DNA from: Monarcha castaneiventris obscurior
Taxonomy: Eukaryota > Chordata > Aves > Passeriformes > Monarchidae
Length of the DNA stretch: 64,000 bases
Direction of reading: 5' to 3'
Assembly: GCA_026261815.1 (NCBI GenBank)
Contig: JAMPIT010000059.1
Location: forward strand, 18,648,001 to 18,712,000
Position 1 is the stretch's first letter; every line of letters starts with the position of its first letter. A program made the translations under genes and the position numbers. Under the pieces are notes generated by a model. It ran no database searches and was not told where the DNA came from. It worked only from the letters and a program-made list of their open reading frames with translations. This document shows positions 46,802-60,900 of this stretch, piece by piece.

Positions 46802-49800
46802 TGCTTATATTTTCACAATACACCATCTTCTCCTTCTAGAGGTATATAATGAAAATACATGTTCAAACCAAATATTAATTTAATTTGAAACTTTTTGCTC
46901 AAATCTTACCAATTCTTTTCAAAGTGTCAGCTGTTGCTAAAGAAAAGTAAGAATCTGTGGCTTTGCAGTATTAAAGACTTCAGCCTTCAAAGTAGTTGAA
47001 TACCTGATGACTGAGGCTTGTATCTATTACAATCACGTTAAACAGCAGTTTTTGTGATAATTTCTACCCTGTGCAACTTCCACTCTCAGCATCTGTTCTG
47101 AGGTTAGGCTAAATAGATGTGAATGTTAATCTACTTTGATGGGGTATTGCTGCTAAATTTTCAGTTATGCAAGCAGGATCACAGTTTTTCTAAATTCTAC
47201 CTCTTACACGTATTCTTTCCATATGAAAAACCAGAAAGAACAAAACATTATAAACTTACTTACAGTGTTTAGCTTCATTATAAATTCCAAATTGACTCTC
47301 ACTTTGGTAAAAAGTTCTATTATGAAGGGTTTCGGTTAGCATAAAACTTTGAAAATACTTCAGATTTTTCTGTATGTTTGTATGTCACATAAAATATTTG
47401 GTGGTTAATACAAATTGCTGTGATTAGGCCTGTAAATAGAAATTACTACCTCCTAGATGTTTTCATTGCTGTAACTATAATTAAAGAATTATTTATGTTT
47501 GTGGCTTTTTCTTGGGTAAATACAATCTTAAGAAATATATGAGACTTTTTGGCAAGATATAGTTCACTAGTAAGGCCTGGAAATAAAATCACATACAGGC
47601 TATCTTAAACCAGAAGACATTAAGCTTTCTGGAAGAGCCACTGGGTGGTTTTCTGATTATTTCAGTTTTTCTTGTTTCAAATAATCAAAAGTCAGTGCAT
47701 AAGATGGTGTGTAGTGTTTTGTACAAACCTAAATGTTACCCTCAAATGTGGTCCAAACCTGTGTATAGCGGGACAGTCTGCTCTTTGCTAAGTCCTCAGT
47801 TCACAAAAGATAATACCACAATCTGTGCATTACCTTAGATGTAGTTCCTTTGAAATCGATATACTTGTATCCATGTAGACAATAAGACAAAAGGAGAAAT
47901 TGCATAGCTGCTTGTAATGTGACAGGATGCTTTATGAAGCAATAGGATAAAGCAATATGTTACTCAAATAAAGCTATTTCTGTGGCTAATTCCGACAAAA
48001 CCAGAAGAAATGAGATTTGCAGATTTGTGCTTTAACAGCAGTGTAAGTTTGTTTTAGAATTACAATCTTGAATTGCCAGTGCATCCTACTGTGCCAGTAG
48101 AATTTCAGTTTTACTGAAATTGCACTTTAGGAAGAGAAAATAGGAACCCCTAAATTATCTTTGCATGCAGTCAACATCACTTATTTCTAGAAAAAAAGGA
48201 TCAGAACATTTTTTGATACATTTGCTACATGAGTATTGAACTTGGAACTGAATGTTTTGTGTAAGGAATGGAAAACAAATTCTTGGCTTTCATGTCCTCT
48301 AACTCCTCCCTTTGTTTTTCTTTTGCATTAGACTGCATTAACATCTCAGTTCATGAGAAAAAATAGAGAAGGGGATCTCTGTCTCATTTATCGACATTCT
48401 TATGGTGACTGAGTACTAGTGGAGTATCTGTAAGTATCAGTTATATAATACAATTATGTGATAAAGGTGTTTAAAATAAATACAATGTATTTTGAGAATG
48501 AGGATCATTTCAATGGCATAACATTGCTTCTTGGGCAGGGAAGAACGTGTGTGTTTCCAAATTTAAAAAAAAAAAAGTAAGAAGAAGAAGAAAGAAAAAG
48601 AAAGGCTTAATTATGCTTTTATGTTTTATTCCCTGTTTCTGACTGCTTCGGCAGCTACCAGCTACAAGCTGGATGTCAACAGATAAGTCCTCTGTTACTT
48701 TCAATGCTTTCTAACCTCATATTTTGGCAAAATAAGCTTTAAAAATGTGTAAGGAAATTTATCTCAAGTCAGGAAGTTTCTTAAAAATGGTATTTTCAAA
48801 GTCCTTAAGTAATAGGTATAAAAATAATGACCGATGACTTGCAATGCCAAATAAAATGAGTGGGTAGGCCAACCAGATGCTAAGGACCTCTGAAAAATCA
48901 GCCTGTCAATCTCCTTGTCCACTGTCTTCCAGAAATGTGAAACAGGAATAACAGAAACATCCTACAAGTTGGTGGATTTATGCATAATTTACTGAAATTT
49001 CTAAGATGCTCAGATACTGTGGTGATGAATACTTACAGCTACAATGGTAAATAATAGAAGTGAGCAGAATTAATCATTAATTTATGTGATGTTATTTCTT
49101 TTTACACTTATGTCTGCTGAAAAGGACTAAAAATGGGATTATTTTGAACTGAAAAATAACTGGTATTTTTCTTCTTGAAAAATGAAGTATATGGAATTTA
49201 AAAGCTGACTCGAAAGTGTTCATGACTATGCCAAAACCAAATTCTGTCTTCTTTAAGGTGTAGACAACTTCAGTTAATAGTACTGAATAGCTGTGAATTT
49301 CAGCTATTAGGTATACATTAACAAAATAAAGGTACGCATCATTAATATTTAATTTTAATTTTAGTCTCCAGATTTATGTTGCATAAAAGACATAAGATGA
49401 AGACATTTACTTTGGTTTAGTCTCTGCTTAGATGTTATGTGCAGTATCAGATCAAAATCTTTTTGTGTTTTCTTTTCCAGGAGAGATCCATAATGTTATT
49501 TGGAATACATTCTCTCAGTGGAATACATTCACTCAAATATTTTCATATTTGTTTCTTCAGTGAAAATGGCTGTAGAAGAATTGTAGCATGGGAGAGTAGA
49601 GTTCCCATCCCCACCAATAAAAGGTTTTGAAATACAATGCCCTCACTGAATAGCAGCAGGGTGGACTTGGAAATAAGGCGTGTGTGTCATATAGAGGGAA
49701 TACCTAAACAAAATATCCCAGTCCTGGAGTAAACTATTAGACTGCTTAAATGAGAGATGTGTACCAGATACAGAGGGAAAACTTATGTCCTTCTTCACCT

Positions 49801-51889
49801 CTTCTACATCAAATGCCACTTTCTTCATTTTGTACTAGTCACAAAAACAGGGTCCTCGCTTCCAGCACTTCTCTTTCTTCCTGACTCGAGTGTCCATCAT
49901 CCTCCCTCTCGATCTCTGTGTGGATATTCTGTCTTACAGCTTTGGACAAATTAAGTCATCTTACCTGTAACAACACAGACAATTTGTGCTAGTTGGAATG
50001 GAATGAATCAGATTGCTAGGGCAGCTCCAGCTGACTTTCACACCTTTCAGTTTCTTCTCTCCTCTCATGGTATGACTGGCCATTAACCGCCTTTCCTCCG
50101 TGCTAATAAGTTGATCTCGAATGAAAAGTGAAGAATTCTCTGGCTGAATAGTCTGGCAACAGCTTCAGTGTTTTAGTGCAAAAGGCCAGATACTCTTGGC
50201 TTTGGAGTGTGGTGTACTTCTGTTTGTCTTTGGCTTCAGCTATAGCTGGCTTCCTTCTTTAGTTGTGGCAGATTATGTCAAATTTATAGCACTTTAATTG
50301 TCTGTAACTATTTTATCACTGATCATGTAAATTATGTGAATATATTCTGTCTGTTCACAATGAAGGAACAAAGATCTCAGCAAATATGCTCTTTAGAATA
50401 GTAGCCATCATTCTGTAAGGGTTGTTTGCAAGCCTACAATGTTTTAGAGAAACTGTCATATGTTAAAAGACATTAGATTTTACTTGTAGGTAAGACATGC
50501 AAATGTCTCTAATCATTCTGAACCTCTACTCTTCAGTTTTAGTTATTCCTATGTGAATGACATTTTCCTTGTGAGTCTGCTTCTATCCATATTTCAGTAA
50601 CAGAGATGGGCCACTCAGCATTTGGTTTGGTGAGTTGACCTCATCTAATGGAACTGACTCCTTTCTGCTGTGTGTCAGAGAGGAAAAAAAAGGCAGGTGA
50701 TAAGATTTGTGGATTGAGGAAAAAAAAGGTCTAATACGTGGAGCAAAAGGTACATGTGCAAGGAGACCAAAAAAGGAATGATTTCTTTCTTCCCATCAGC
50801 AGACAGAGGTCTAGCCACTTACTGGGAAGCAGGGCTTCAGAATGCATAGCAGTTATTTGGAAAGAAAATGCTTTAAGCATCAACATCCCTGCTTTTTTTT
50901 TGCTTTTTTGAGCTTTTATCTCCAAGCACAACATCATATGGTACAGAATATTGCTTGATCTTGCTGCAGTTGTGTCCTCCCAGCCTCTTGCTCCCCTCCA
51001 GCACACTCACTGGGGGAGCAGAGTGGGAGAAAGAAAAAGCCTTGACTGTGCAAGTACTGTTCAACAATAGCCAAAACAGTGCTGTGTTATCAACACTGTT
51101 TAGTCACAAAGTCAAAGCCACACTGGCTTCTGAGAAGAAAGTTACTTCCATCCCAGCCAGGCCTGGAATGGGTGGGGACCAGCAGAAGACTAGAAGGCTC
51201 ACTGGTTCTTTCTTTTCCAAATGACAGTTCTAGGTTGATGCTTGTTGCATGAAAAGGCAGATAGGACATGAATTTCCAGAACAATTTTCTTTTTCAGTCC
51301 CTGCTGTTAAAATAATTTTATTTCACCTTGGAGACTGCAGTATTGTAAATGGCAGGGAAGATGTTTGAAAGATAGTATCTTCAGTAAGTATTCTGTGCTC
51401 TCTGAAATAGTTTTTGAGGACTGTTGCTCCAGCATAATGCTACAGAATGTAAGCAACTTCTATATATGTAGCATTTCATTTGACATTTTCGGTTCTGTGT
51501 TTATCATTAAATGTATGTATAAACTAACATTCATTAAAGAACAGTGGCATTTTCCCCTCTTCCCAGCACAGAGCCAGGGCTACATTTCAGAATCAGGTCA
51601 ATGGTGGGTGAGGGAGATTGCTGGGCTGGGCTAGAGACTCTCAAACCCCAGAGGAGCCAGATGGGATATTTAATCACAGTGAGATGTGTTCCACTTGCCC
51701 ATTATTTAGAATGTGGCTTGACTACAGCATGAGATAAAATACCAGAAATTTTAAATGCATAGTGGCTGCTGCAAATTTAAATTATGTTAAAAACCAAAAA
51801 GTGAAAGACCAAATACCTAGATGAAAACTAAAACTGTAATTGTTGTAAACCTTTTCGATGGATCTTCATTGAGTACCGTACCGTGTTTG
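46802..51889. other. AT-rich gene-poor stretch
   Basis: Nothing assignable. A purine-rich AAG/A run lies near 48570-48604. Short open frames on both strands (for example 50731-51006 minus, 51365-51634 plus) have no motif. Confidence 0.5.
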
Positions 51890-53252
51890 TGTGGTTGGGT
51901 TTTGGTGGCGGGGGGCTACAGGGATATCACCAGTGAGATGCAGAGAGAAGTTTCTGCTGTGTCTGACAGAGCCAGTGCCAGCTTCAGGACAGACCTGCTT
52001 CTGGCCAAGGCTAAGCCAGTCAGAGGTGGTGATAGCACCTCTGGGGTTGCATATCTAAGAAGTAAAATGTTACAATAGGAAGCGAAGCAGAGTCCTCAGG
52101 CAGGTGCAAAAAGGGAGCTTGTTTATTGCCAAAACCAGGCCTTTTTAAGCAATTAGGCCTTCATCAGCAACATTGCACTAAAGCCAAACAAATATAATTC
52201 AACCAACCACCATAAACCATGATATGAACATGTAATGGTTATATAACTTTTTTTTCCTACGGTTACATAACTTGTTTTCCACCTGTATTCCAGCTGAGTC
52301 ATTACCCAGAACCCTTTTCTATTTAGCTGCAGTACAAGGAGTTAGCCATGATTTTACAAAGGCAACCAGACCCTTATTCTGTAAGGCTTTGCCTATCTGT
52401 AACATTAAAAAAAGAAAAGTTATTGAGCAGTGGGGTCAGAACATGAGAGGAACATCTCTGCAGGCACCAAGGTCAGTGGAGAAGGAGGGGCAGGAGACGC
52501 CGCAGGCACTGGAGCTCCTGGTGCAGACCATGGTGAGGCAGCTGTGTCCCTGCAGCCCTTGGAGGTCCATGGGAGTGCAGAGATCGACCTGCAGCCCCTG
52601 GAGGAGACCCACACTGGAGCAGGTGGATGCCTGAGAGGAGGCTGAGACCCTGTGGGAGGTCTCTGCTGGAGCCAGGTCCTGGCAGGGACCTGCAGACCCA
52701 TGGAGAGAGGAGCCTACACTGGAGACGTTTTCCTGTTTTGTGACCCCATGGGGGACCCACACTGGAGCAGGCTGTGCCTGAAGGAGCGCACCCCATGGAA
52801 GAGTGACCCACATTAGAGCAGTCTGTGAAGAACTGTTGCTTGTGGGATGGACTCACATTGAAGAAGTTCATGGAGAACTGTCTCCTGTCTCCAGGGACCC
52901 CCCTGCTGGAGCAGGGGAAGGACTACTCTCCCCGACCATAACTCCCAAATCCTGTCTCTCTGCACTACTTGTGTGGAGGAGGTAGTCCTGGGAACGAGGG
53001 AGGAATGGGGGGGAAGATTTTTAAGATTTATTTTCTTCTCATTATTCTGCTCTGATTTTGTTGATAATAAATTCAAGTAATATCCCCAAGTTCAGCCTGT
53101 TCTGTGACTGTAATCGATGAGTGATCTCTCCCTGTCCTTACTTCCACTCATGAACCTTTAACCGTATTTTCTGTCCCCTCTCCAGTTGCAGAGGGAGTTG
53201 ATAGAGCAGCTTTCATGGGTAGCTGGCATCCTTCCAGGGTCAACAGACCACA
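51890..53252 (+). mobile_element. ERVL-like LTR, copy 2, interrupted by a nested LTR
   Basis: It starts TGTGGTTGGGTTTTGG and ends GGGTCAACAGACCACA (TG...CA with short inverted termini). It has the same module order as the LTR at 20975-22051 and retains AATAAATTC (about 53070), 'TTATTTTCTTCTCATTATTC' and CCTCTCCAGTTGCAGAGGG. A separate 337-bp LTR sits inside at 52068-52404; removing it and one target copy leaves about 1,020 bp, close to copy 1. TGGTGCTGAAAACTGGGA follows seven bases after the end (53260-53277) and resembles a tRNA-Leu-type primer-binding site, suggesting a former 5' LTR rather than a solo. The overlapping open frames at 52272-53076 are by-products. Confidence 0.8.
52068..52404 (-). 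mobile_element. Nested solo LTR, class II type, minus orientation, 337 bp
   Basis: Plus strand TGTTACAATAGG at the left and ATCTGTAACA at the right: TG...CA with inverted TGTTACA/TGTAACA termini. On the minus strand the order is U3, a TTAAAAAGGCC TATA-like element (about 52142), AATAAA (52127-52122), then a short U5, as in alpha/betaretroviral LTRs. Flanking hexamers GTAAAA (52062-52067) and TTAAAA (52405-52410) match at five of six positions, fitting a 6-bp target duplication. It interrupts an otherwise continuous older LTR, so it inserted later. Confidence 0.8.
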
Positions 53253-53259
53253 GTCTTCT

Positions 53260-53277
53260 TGGTGCTGAAAACTGGGA
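53260..53277 (+). other. Possible primer-binding site (tRNA-Leu-like)
   Basis: TGGTGCTGAAAACTGGGA follows the LTR end after GTCTTCT. The TGGTG....A....TGGGA pattern resembles Leu-type primer sites used by ERVL elements. No recognisable gag follows, so any internal region is lost. Confidence 0.4.
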
Positions 53278-54394
53278 ATGAACCAGGGACCTTTAGGGAC
53301 CTTGGAATTTTTAGTTTGTCTAGCTATTCTAATAAGAAATACATTATTCATCACTTAAATGTTGTGTGAACTGCAGGACAAATTTCACTGATGCCATTTT
53401 TAAAGTTAGATTGGTCTCTAAACATACCATTGTTAAGCATTTTCCTTTTGTGTCTGTCTTCCTCTGTTTGTCTGTCTCCCAAATCCATACCTTATTTTAC
53501 TTATTCCGAAAGAATTAACTGCTAACAAGAGCTCTTAGGTTTGTCAGCTACACTTCACAGACAGTTTAACAAGCTACTTATTATAAATCTTCTTAGAGAA
53601 AATCTTGTTTAAAATTACATAGTTTGCATTTATAATGCTGAAGTAATTCTAGTTTACAAGTTTACAGGAATAAGAATAATAAGAAATAAACGTAAGCTGT
53701 GCAATGAACATCCCTTCATTTTCATGAAGAAAAAGCTGAAGTTTAAAGATCAACTGTTGACAGAAACATGGTTTCTGATCAAACAGCTGGAGGAAATCCT
53801 GAATTAAAAGATGTCTTTTGTTAAGCATCTTACAAGAATTACCCATACACTTGCAGAGCTAATCCAAGTTACTGATCTTCAAAAAGATGTGACAACAGAA
53901 CACATGGGCTGTAACTTGTTAAAATGCCCATAAATCATTATGATATGAATAATAAACTTAGCTAAATGCACGGTTGTCAGTTCTATAGGATTAAAAAGGT
54001 TCATTTGAAGGGTTTAATTTAAAGGGTTCATATAAATATCCGCAAGGCCTCGCATTAATGCACAAGTTATTCTGCAAATTTGCTTTTTAAATTGCCAGTG
54101 ACAGCAAAAAGAGAATTTTTTTCCTTTGGGTAAAACCTGTACACAAATGCCATAAAGCCTTCATGCCATGGTGACTAAGACTAGATCTAATGAAGGAATT
54201 AAGCATCTACAAGTTAGGTCCTACAATGTCTTAATGGTTAGCCCCTCCTCACTAACACAAGTTGAGAAAGAGGTACTGAGTTTGCTGCAAATAAATAGGG
54301 TATTCAGATTCCACAGCATTCATTTGAAAATCTAGATGTTCATCAGGGAATTTTGGTTAGTTTCCATTCCCTCTGAAAATAAAGGATGATAGGA
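53278..54394. other. Unassigned stretch
   Basis: No gene or repeat recognised. The first few tens of bases may be residual ERVL-like leader. Confidence 0.45.
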
Positions 54395-54970
54395 AAGTTG
54401 CTCAGACAAGGTCGTTCAGGGCTTTATCCTGAAAATCTTGAACCTTGAAAATCTTCAAGGATGAAGAGAGCACAGCCTCTCTGGGCTGTCTCTTCAACTG
54501 CTTAGCTGTCTTCAGGGTGAAAAAGAGTCTCCTTACAAAATACTGTTTTTCCCTATTATTGTTGTCTCTCATTTCCCCACTGTGCACCACAACAAAGGTG
54601 GCTCCTGGTGTCGATAAACTATTCAGAGTTACCAGCAGGCCACATTTATTTCCACCCAAGGCCATTTCTCCTCCAGGCTGAACAAGCCCTGGTCCCTCAG
54701 CCTCTCCTCACAGGAAAAGTGTCACAGACCTCAGCCATCTTGAAGGCCCTCCCTCCTTCCTGTGCTGGAGGGATCCCACAGCTTGGAGTATACAGACAGG
54801 AACTTAGGAGTGCTGAGCAGAGGTGGATAGTCCCTCCCCTCAGTGCTCCTGTGAATGACTCCCAGGATGCTGTTGGCCATCTCTGCACCTGGGCACACTG
54901 CTGGCTCATGCTCAGCTGGTGCTTTCCAAGGCCTCCAGGTTCTTTCCATCCACCTTGCCAAGGGGAGCAC
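54395..54970 (-). mobile_element. CR1 LINE, 3' region, minus sense
   Basis: Plus-strand blocks correspond to the reverse complement of the CR1 3' region: 'TCTCTGGGC', 'TTCTCCTCCAGGCTGAACAAG', CTCAGCCTCTCCTCA, 'GGCCCTCC', AGTGCTCCTG, 'CCCAGGATGCTGTTGGCC' and CACACTGCTGGCTCATGCTC, in order, with small gaps. Sense is minus, with the 3' terminus near 54395. The overlapping open frames 54402-54973 on both strands derive from it. Confidence 0.85.
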
Positions 54971-57900
54971 TGACTTTGTTGAATGTCATAAAGTTCAGTA
55001 CTATGAACTGACTGAAGTAATACACCTAGTATTATTTCTCAAAAGACTGAGAATGAAAATAAGATCATTAAATCCCCAGATGTACCAGCAATCCATCACT
55101 GCTAGATGTTCTAGCTATCAGAGTATTGAACTGCAATCACATACTTTCTGAATTTTTGGTGTGGTGCCTTAACTCTAAATCCCATTTTAGATTAATATAT
55201 CTTTTACTAAATGATTATTGATAGCTTCTAAACATATGGTCTTAGAGGAGAACATTTGCTAGACCCTCTTACGTTCAAACCTGTTCCAGCACTACACTGT
55301 TCTTTGTTTAAATCAAGTCTTCTAGGATGCTTCCTTTGTTGTTGCGTTATGGTTTTGTTTGTCTGACAGTGTTGGTTTTCCTCAGACAGTTTCCTGCTAA
55401 GGTATATCACTCTGGTCCACCTCAGCTATCAATAAACTAGGATGAAGCATTTCTGCATCCACTCTAAAAGCAAAGTACGCTGTTGGGATTTAGCCTTCCA
55501 CGGGAAATTTATTTCTGGAGTTACTCAAAAATGAAGAGATAAATATACTGCTACTGTTCAAAGAAATGAAAAAGGCAGAAAATTTATTAATTTTCATAAC
55601 CAGTTTTAAAGCAAATATGAAGAGCAAGATAGCCTTTCAAAAGGAATGTAAAATTCTTCTCTACTTAAATTAAAATAATCTGGCTGTCATTGTGTTCAAA
55701 TAGTGTACAATATAAATTAAAATAATATTCTCTAAATCCGTAGAAGTCTGGCAGTAAAAATTATGTGTCTCTCTTCTAATGGATAATAGAACATTGAACT
55801 GTGGCATTGGTATGAATTTTACTAATGTTTGCTCTAAGTTGTCTAAGTTGCTGTACAATGTGGGCATTTTTTATTTTTTTTATTTACAAACTAATTGAGG
55901 AGTTGTAACAACATTTAAGTAAGTTTGGGGGGTTTTGTAGGTTTTGTTGGGTTGTTTTGTTGGGGATTTTTATGGTGAAGGTAAATGTTCAAGGGTGTTC
56001 TCTGAGAGGACTTTACAAAGAAAAGAAAGGTGGAATAGAATGAAATGCTGGGATCAGAAAATATCACAATGGAGTCTTCTGTGTTCATTATTTTAAGCAA
56101 TTTTTCCTTCTCTTCCTGACATCTACAGAAAAATCCTGGATCTTTTTGAGGTATTTTTTGTAACTCATATTGAAAATGAGAAATGGTAGACTGGTCCAGC
56201 ATTTTTCAAGCAACACAGACATTTCAGTACTTTCCTTTTTTGTCTCAAATATATATATAGTTTTTTATTGACAGCATCTGACAATTTCTGAGCACATGAA
56301 TGAAATTAAATACTAAATGAAAGCAATTGAAACCTTATCAAGGTCTTTGCAGGATTCGTGTAAGTGTTATAACGAACAGCCAGGGTTTTTTCACTACGCT
56401 TTCCATAATGTGATTTTGGTTACAGTACTGGAATATTAAAAATCAATATAATGTGGAATACTCAAACAGGCTAGTGTCATATGAGGAAAAATTATGAACA
56501 AAGAAAGTGGAATTTAAATCTTCAAATAAAAGGAACCTAGTAAGCTATTAAGTGAATGTCATATGCTAATTAAAAAGGAGATGAAGGAAATCCTTCAAAA
56601 AAGAAGAAAACCTCCAAATTTCAGTTGTCTAAATGTTTTTTTTAAAGTAGGCCTAGAGAATATTTTTACAGAAATATTTGATACCATTGTAAACTAATAC
56701 AAAAACAATGAAAGAATTATTCAGTTTCTGATGCCAAGTCCACCAAGAGCACATATGATTATTGTACATGTTTTTTTTAAATGTTACTGTTTAACCAGGA
56801 AATTCAGTGTCTAAATGTTTTACTTTTTTCAAATAGGTTCCTCAGGTGATAAAACACTGCTTCTTGTTCACCTGTGCTTTGGATTTGACATAGGTTGTTG
56901 ATGAGAAACTTGCTTTTTTTTCAGCCGGTGTATATACAGGAAAAAGTACTTACATATTTTTCTTATGGAACTTTAAGTTGTTAATTTGTTACCTTTTTAC
57001 TTGCTTATCTGTGTTCATTTAAGCAAAACTGGCCTGTGGGTTTAGAATTTTTTTTCCCCTAGTTCAAACTCTTGTCAAATTACAATTTTGTTGTTGCATT
57101 AAAATATGCTAATATGATATTATTCTCTCTACTCTCCTACCAAATCCAGCACTGAACTTTTATGCTTAAAAATGAAACTGGTTTACTAAATTCTTTCACA
57201 AGCATTCTGATTAGAAATGCATTGTTTTCTTAGTAGAATTATTTATCATGAGAATCTGAAGGAATTATTTTGAACTGAAAAAAATCAACAAAACAAAAAA
57301 AAAAGAATTTAAAGGTAGAGGTCATTAAATAAAGAAATAAAGGCAACATCATGGCTCTTATATAACTGGTTATAAAATGGTACAGGCATATGCTCAGTCA
57401 AGTCTGGTATCACAACCAAAACTTTTGGAAATATTTAAAAGTTGCTTTTGCTCTGTTGTGCTAAAGCAATCTTTCAGTGCCATATCTGTTATCAGACAAA
57501 AAAAAGAAAAGAAATTTTAATTTAGTCTTTAACTGCTTATGCAGGTTAGAATCCTCCACAAATACAAAAATATACTTTGATGTCTCTGATGTTACTGAAT
57601 TTCTGCCAAGAAAGAAGAAGAAGTGCTGCCAAGAAAAATTATTCCTGTTGAAGATACACTGTGACTTTTTTGATGTGGCATTCTGCCATTTTTTTTTTTC
57701 ATTTTGGAAATACTGGGTTTTTGATTGAATATATGATGGCTGAAGAGACAGTCAACAGATTAATTACAGGACTGTGGGTGATCAAGAGCATGAGAATGTA
57801 AGACCGTCTATTCAAATTCAGAGCAATACATACTACTCTTTTTATAGTCACATTGAAGCTGAAAAAAATTATTCTTTTCAGTGATTTCATTGGTTTCACA

Positions 57901-60900
57901 TATCACCAGCTGTTACTTTTCATTGACTCAACACTTCTGTGGAAAGCTGTTGCTTCTACTTAATGTCGTGAACTTGAAATTTGCTACTATACATGAAATG
58001 AGTTGTATTTGTTCCTAAATTTTATAATCACACTTCCTTTATCATGGGAGCCTGTCATGACACATTTAAAAAGCATTTAATTCTTTCTTTCATCCAGTGT
58101 AGTCTCTGAGATATCTGTTTATCTTCATTGAAGTTTAACAAGTATTTAAATTTAGTTTCAAATTAATCCAAAGTCTATATTCTGCACAGATACTGCAAGC
58201 TCTTTGAATAATATTTTTCAGTTTAAATGGATCTTAATGATTTTTTTAATACAGAGTGATTATCAAAAAACATGGTGTCATTTTTTGCTTGGTATTCTGA
58301 GGTATCATGTTCTTACCTTTTCAGTACAGTAAGGGTGATCAGACAATTAATAAATTCTTTACTTAATGCAGGTAGTGTAATATTTAAATGCCACGTAAGT
58401 AGTAACCTGCAGTGATATCACACAGAAAAAAACCACACTGAGTGAAAGAATCAATCATTCTTGAAAGTCAACAAGGTTTTGTTCCTAGAAGGAGACTATT
58501 TTCTTTGATATGTGTTCAAAATAGAAAATTTAATTTTTTAACTAAAGGGTGTTATAAAAATAAATAACCCCTCCATACACTCCCACTAAATTAGTTTGCT
58601 TTGTGAGGTTTGTAAAAACCTGGAAGGTCAAATTTGGTAGATTAGACTTTGGCCTGAACTCTTAAATCATGTTCCTGTGGGGTTAATGAGATTTAGTGAT
58701 TTTTTATCTGGTGGTTATTTACTGTTATTTTTTCTCCTGTTGCTCTTTCACGTGTTAGTAAACTGTTATTTTTTAACTTATATCTACTTTCATGCATTCC
58801 TTATTGGTGGAAATGGATTGGTTGAAACTACAGGGAGATGACTCTACTTTAAGAGTGCTCACCTCCTAAATTTTCTTGGACCAAGACAAGCATATGGTTA
58901 TTTCTGCTGAATCATTTGATTCTTTTCATGGGGAATATGATTATAAAAATGAAGTTTTTCTGTCTACAGCTTTATTAGTTTCACTGTTATGTCTCATTTA
59001 AGTTTTTTTCTGCAGTGTCAGATACTTTGACAGGACTGCTATAAACTTTTGTCTCCATTCTCTTTTACACATTATGGGATTTCTAGATGTATCTCCTTGT
59101 ATGACAAAGAAGGAAGTAATTCTCCAGTGAGTTACACATGAGAGGCCTGACAACCCCTGTGAAGGAATCCATTTATGCAATTCTATTTCCTGCTCTGGGC
59201 AGTTAATGAGGAAAGACATGAACTTATTTTAGATGAAACAGATCATCCAAGTTGACAGTACAATTTATTCTAACAAGTAGGTCTTGTCCTGCAACCCACC
59301 TCAGAAACACCAACTCTTTTTTTTTTCTTTTTCAGTTCACAAAGGAAAAAACAAACAGGTCACTATATTTTTACATGGCATTCAGATAAAATGAGTCTAA
59401 ATATCATCTTAAAGAGTCATATAGACTGACAGCACCAGAATGAGTAGTGATCAGTACCTGTATGTCCTCACATGGCGCACTCTTATGACTTAAAGGAATT
59501 CTTCTTAGTACAGTTTTTCTGTCATCAATCACCTTTCTTACTGCCATATTCTCTGTCTGCCAAGCTATACATGTTGTTCTCATTACAGCTGGCCTTTATA
59601 CTACTTCTGTATAGTGCTTGGTTTTATTTGTCTAATATTAAATTAAGCCTTATGTATCTGTCATGGCAAATCAACTTCATAATTTATGAAAAGATTTCTC
59701 TGTATGAATGGCTGCCTGAAGGGAACATGACAAATGGATAGAATTTTAGAAGATATGGAATATTTCCCACATTTGAAAAATGTGCTTATTTACTCTGATA
59801 TTTTATGCCACAGAGAGAAATACTAATTAAATTTTTTTTCCACGTGCTGTGATCTGTACAGGCATATATATATTCAAAGCACTCATTTTACATGTTGTGT
59901 TGTCATTGCTGAGTCTGTAAAATATGAATTTAGGAAGAAAAATTATTTTTTTGTATATAAATTGATAGACTGCCTATTGTCACTACTTCTCGGAATGTTC
60001 GCAAAAATAATTATAAACAGAAACAAACAAAAACCCCAAACTAAAGCAAAACAAAACAAAACAAAAAACCCAAGAAAACAAACAAAAAAACCCAAACGTA
60101 TTTCTGCCACTCTCCTATTTTTCCATTCATGATATGGTGAAGAGCTAATTCCTGCTTCTCTTCGGTAACCTCAGAGGCTGGACTACATATCAAACCCTGT
60201 AGGTACTGTTACAAAGAATGCATGTATCTCAAATGCCCTAAGATACATCACCCAGATATAATTAAGTATCACATTAAGAAAATATCATGGTAAGAAAGAT
60301 GTAATTACTTTGACTACTATCCCTGCATCATACCTGCATATTATTTTCCAATTAAATTAAAGTGTAATTTACGAAGGAGACCAAAAGTTTTTTGATACCT
60401 ACTAGGTTGCATAATTCTAGTGGTGTCGGAAAACAGCTTATGTTTTTGGTATTTGAAATATCCAGTTTTTTTCAGTGCTGATAATGGCTTTCGGCTTACT
60501 CGTTTGCCAGCCAGGTTTCTATTCCCCCAGCACCGAGTCACTAGCAGCAGGATTAGTGCTTCCTACTGTCTTTTAGTCAACTGCATCTCCAGAGAGGCTT
60601 TGCAAATGTCCAGGTCAATTTAATTAGCCACGTTACCTCTTTGGAGTGATATCAAATGGCAGAGAACTGAGACCTGTCAATATTTTGCAGGCATTTCTCC
60701 ATGTCTCTGGGGGCTTACCAGGAATGTCATGATAAAAAAGATTGTTTTAAACAAGTCTCACTTAAGAAATTATTTAAAATGCACTATCCCAACTCATTCA
60801 ATAGAACTTCTCTGCTTCACTCTGAGTACAGCATTTGCAGGAAATGCTGAGATTTGATAGACGCTGTTCTGTCAAATGATGTGCACTGTAGAAGAGGAAT

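Noticed and set aside
52272..53076. Several Pro/Gly/Ser-rich open frames
   Set aside because: By-products of the second ERVL-like LTR and its nested LTR.
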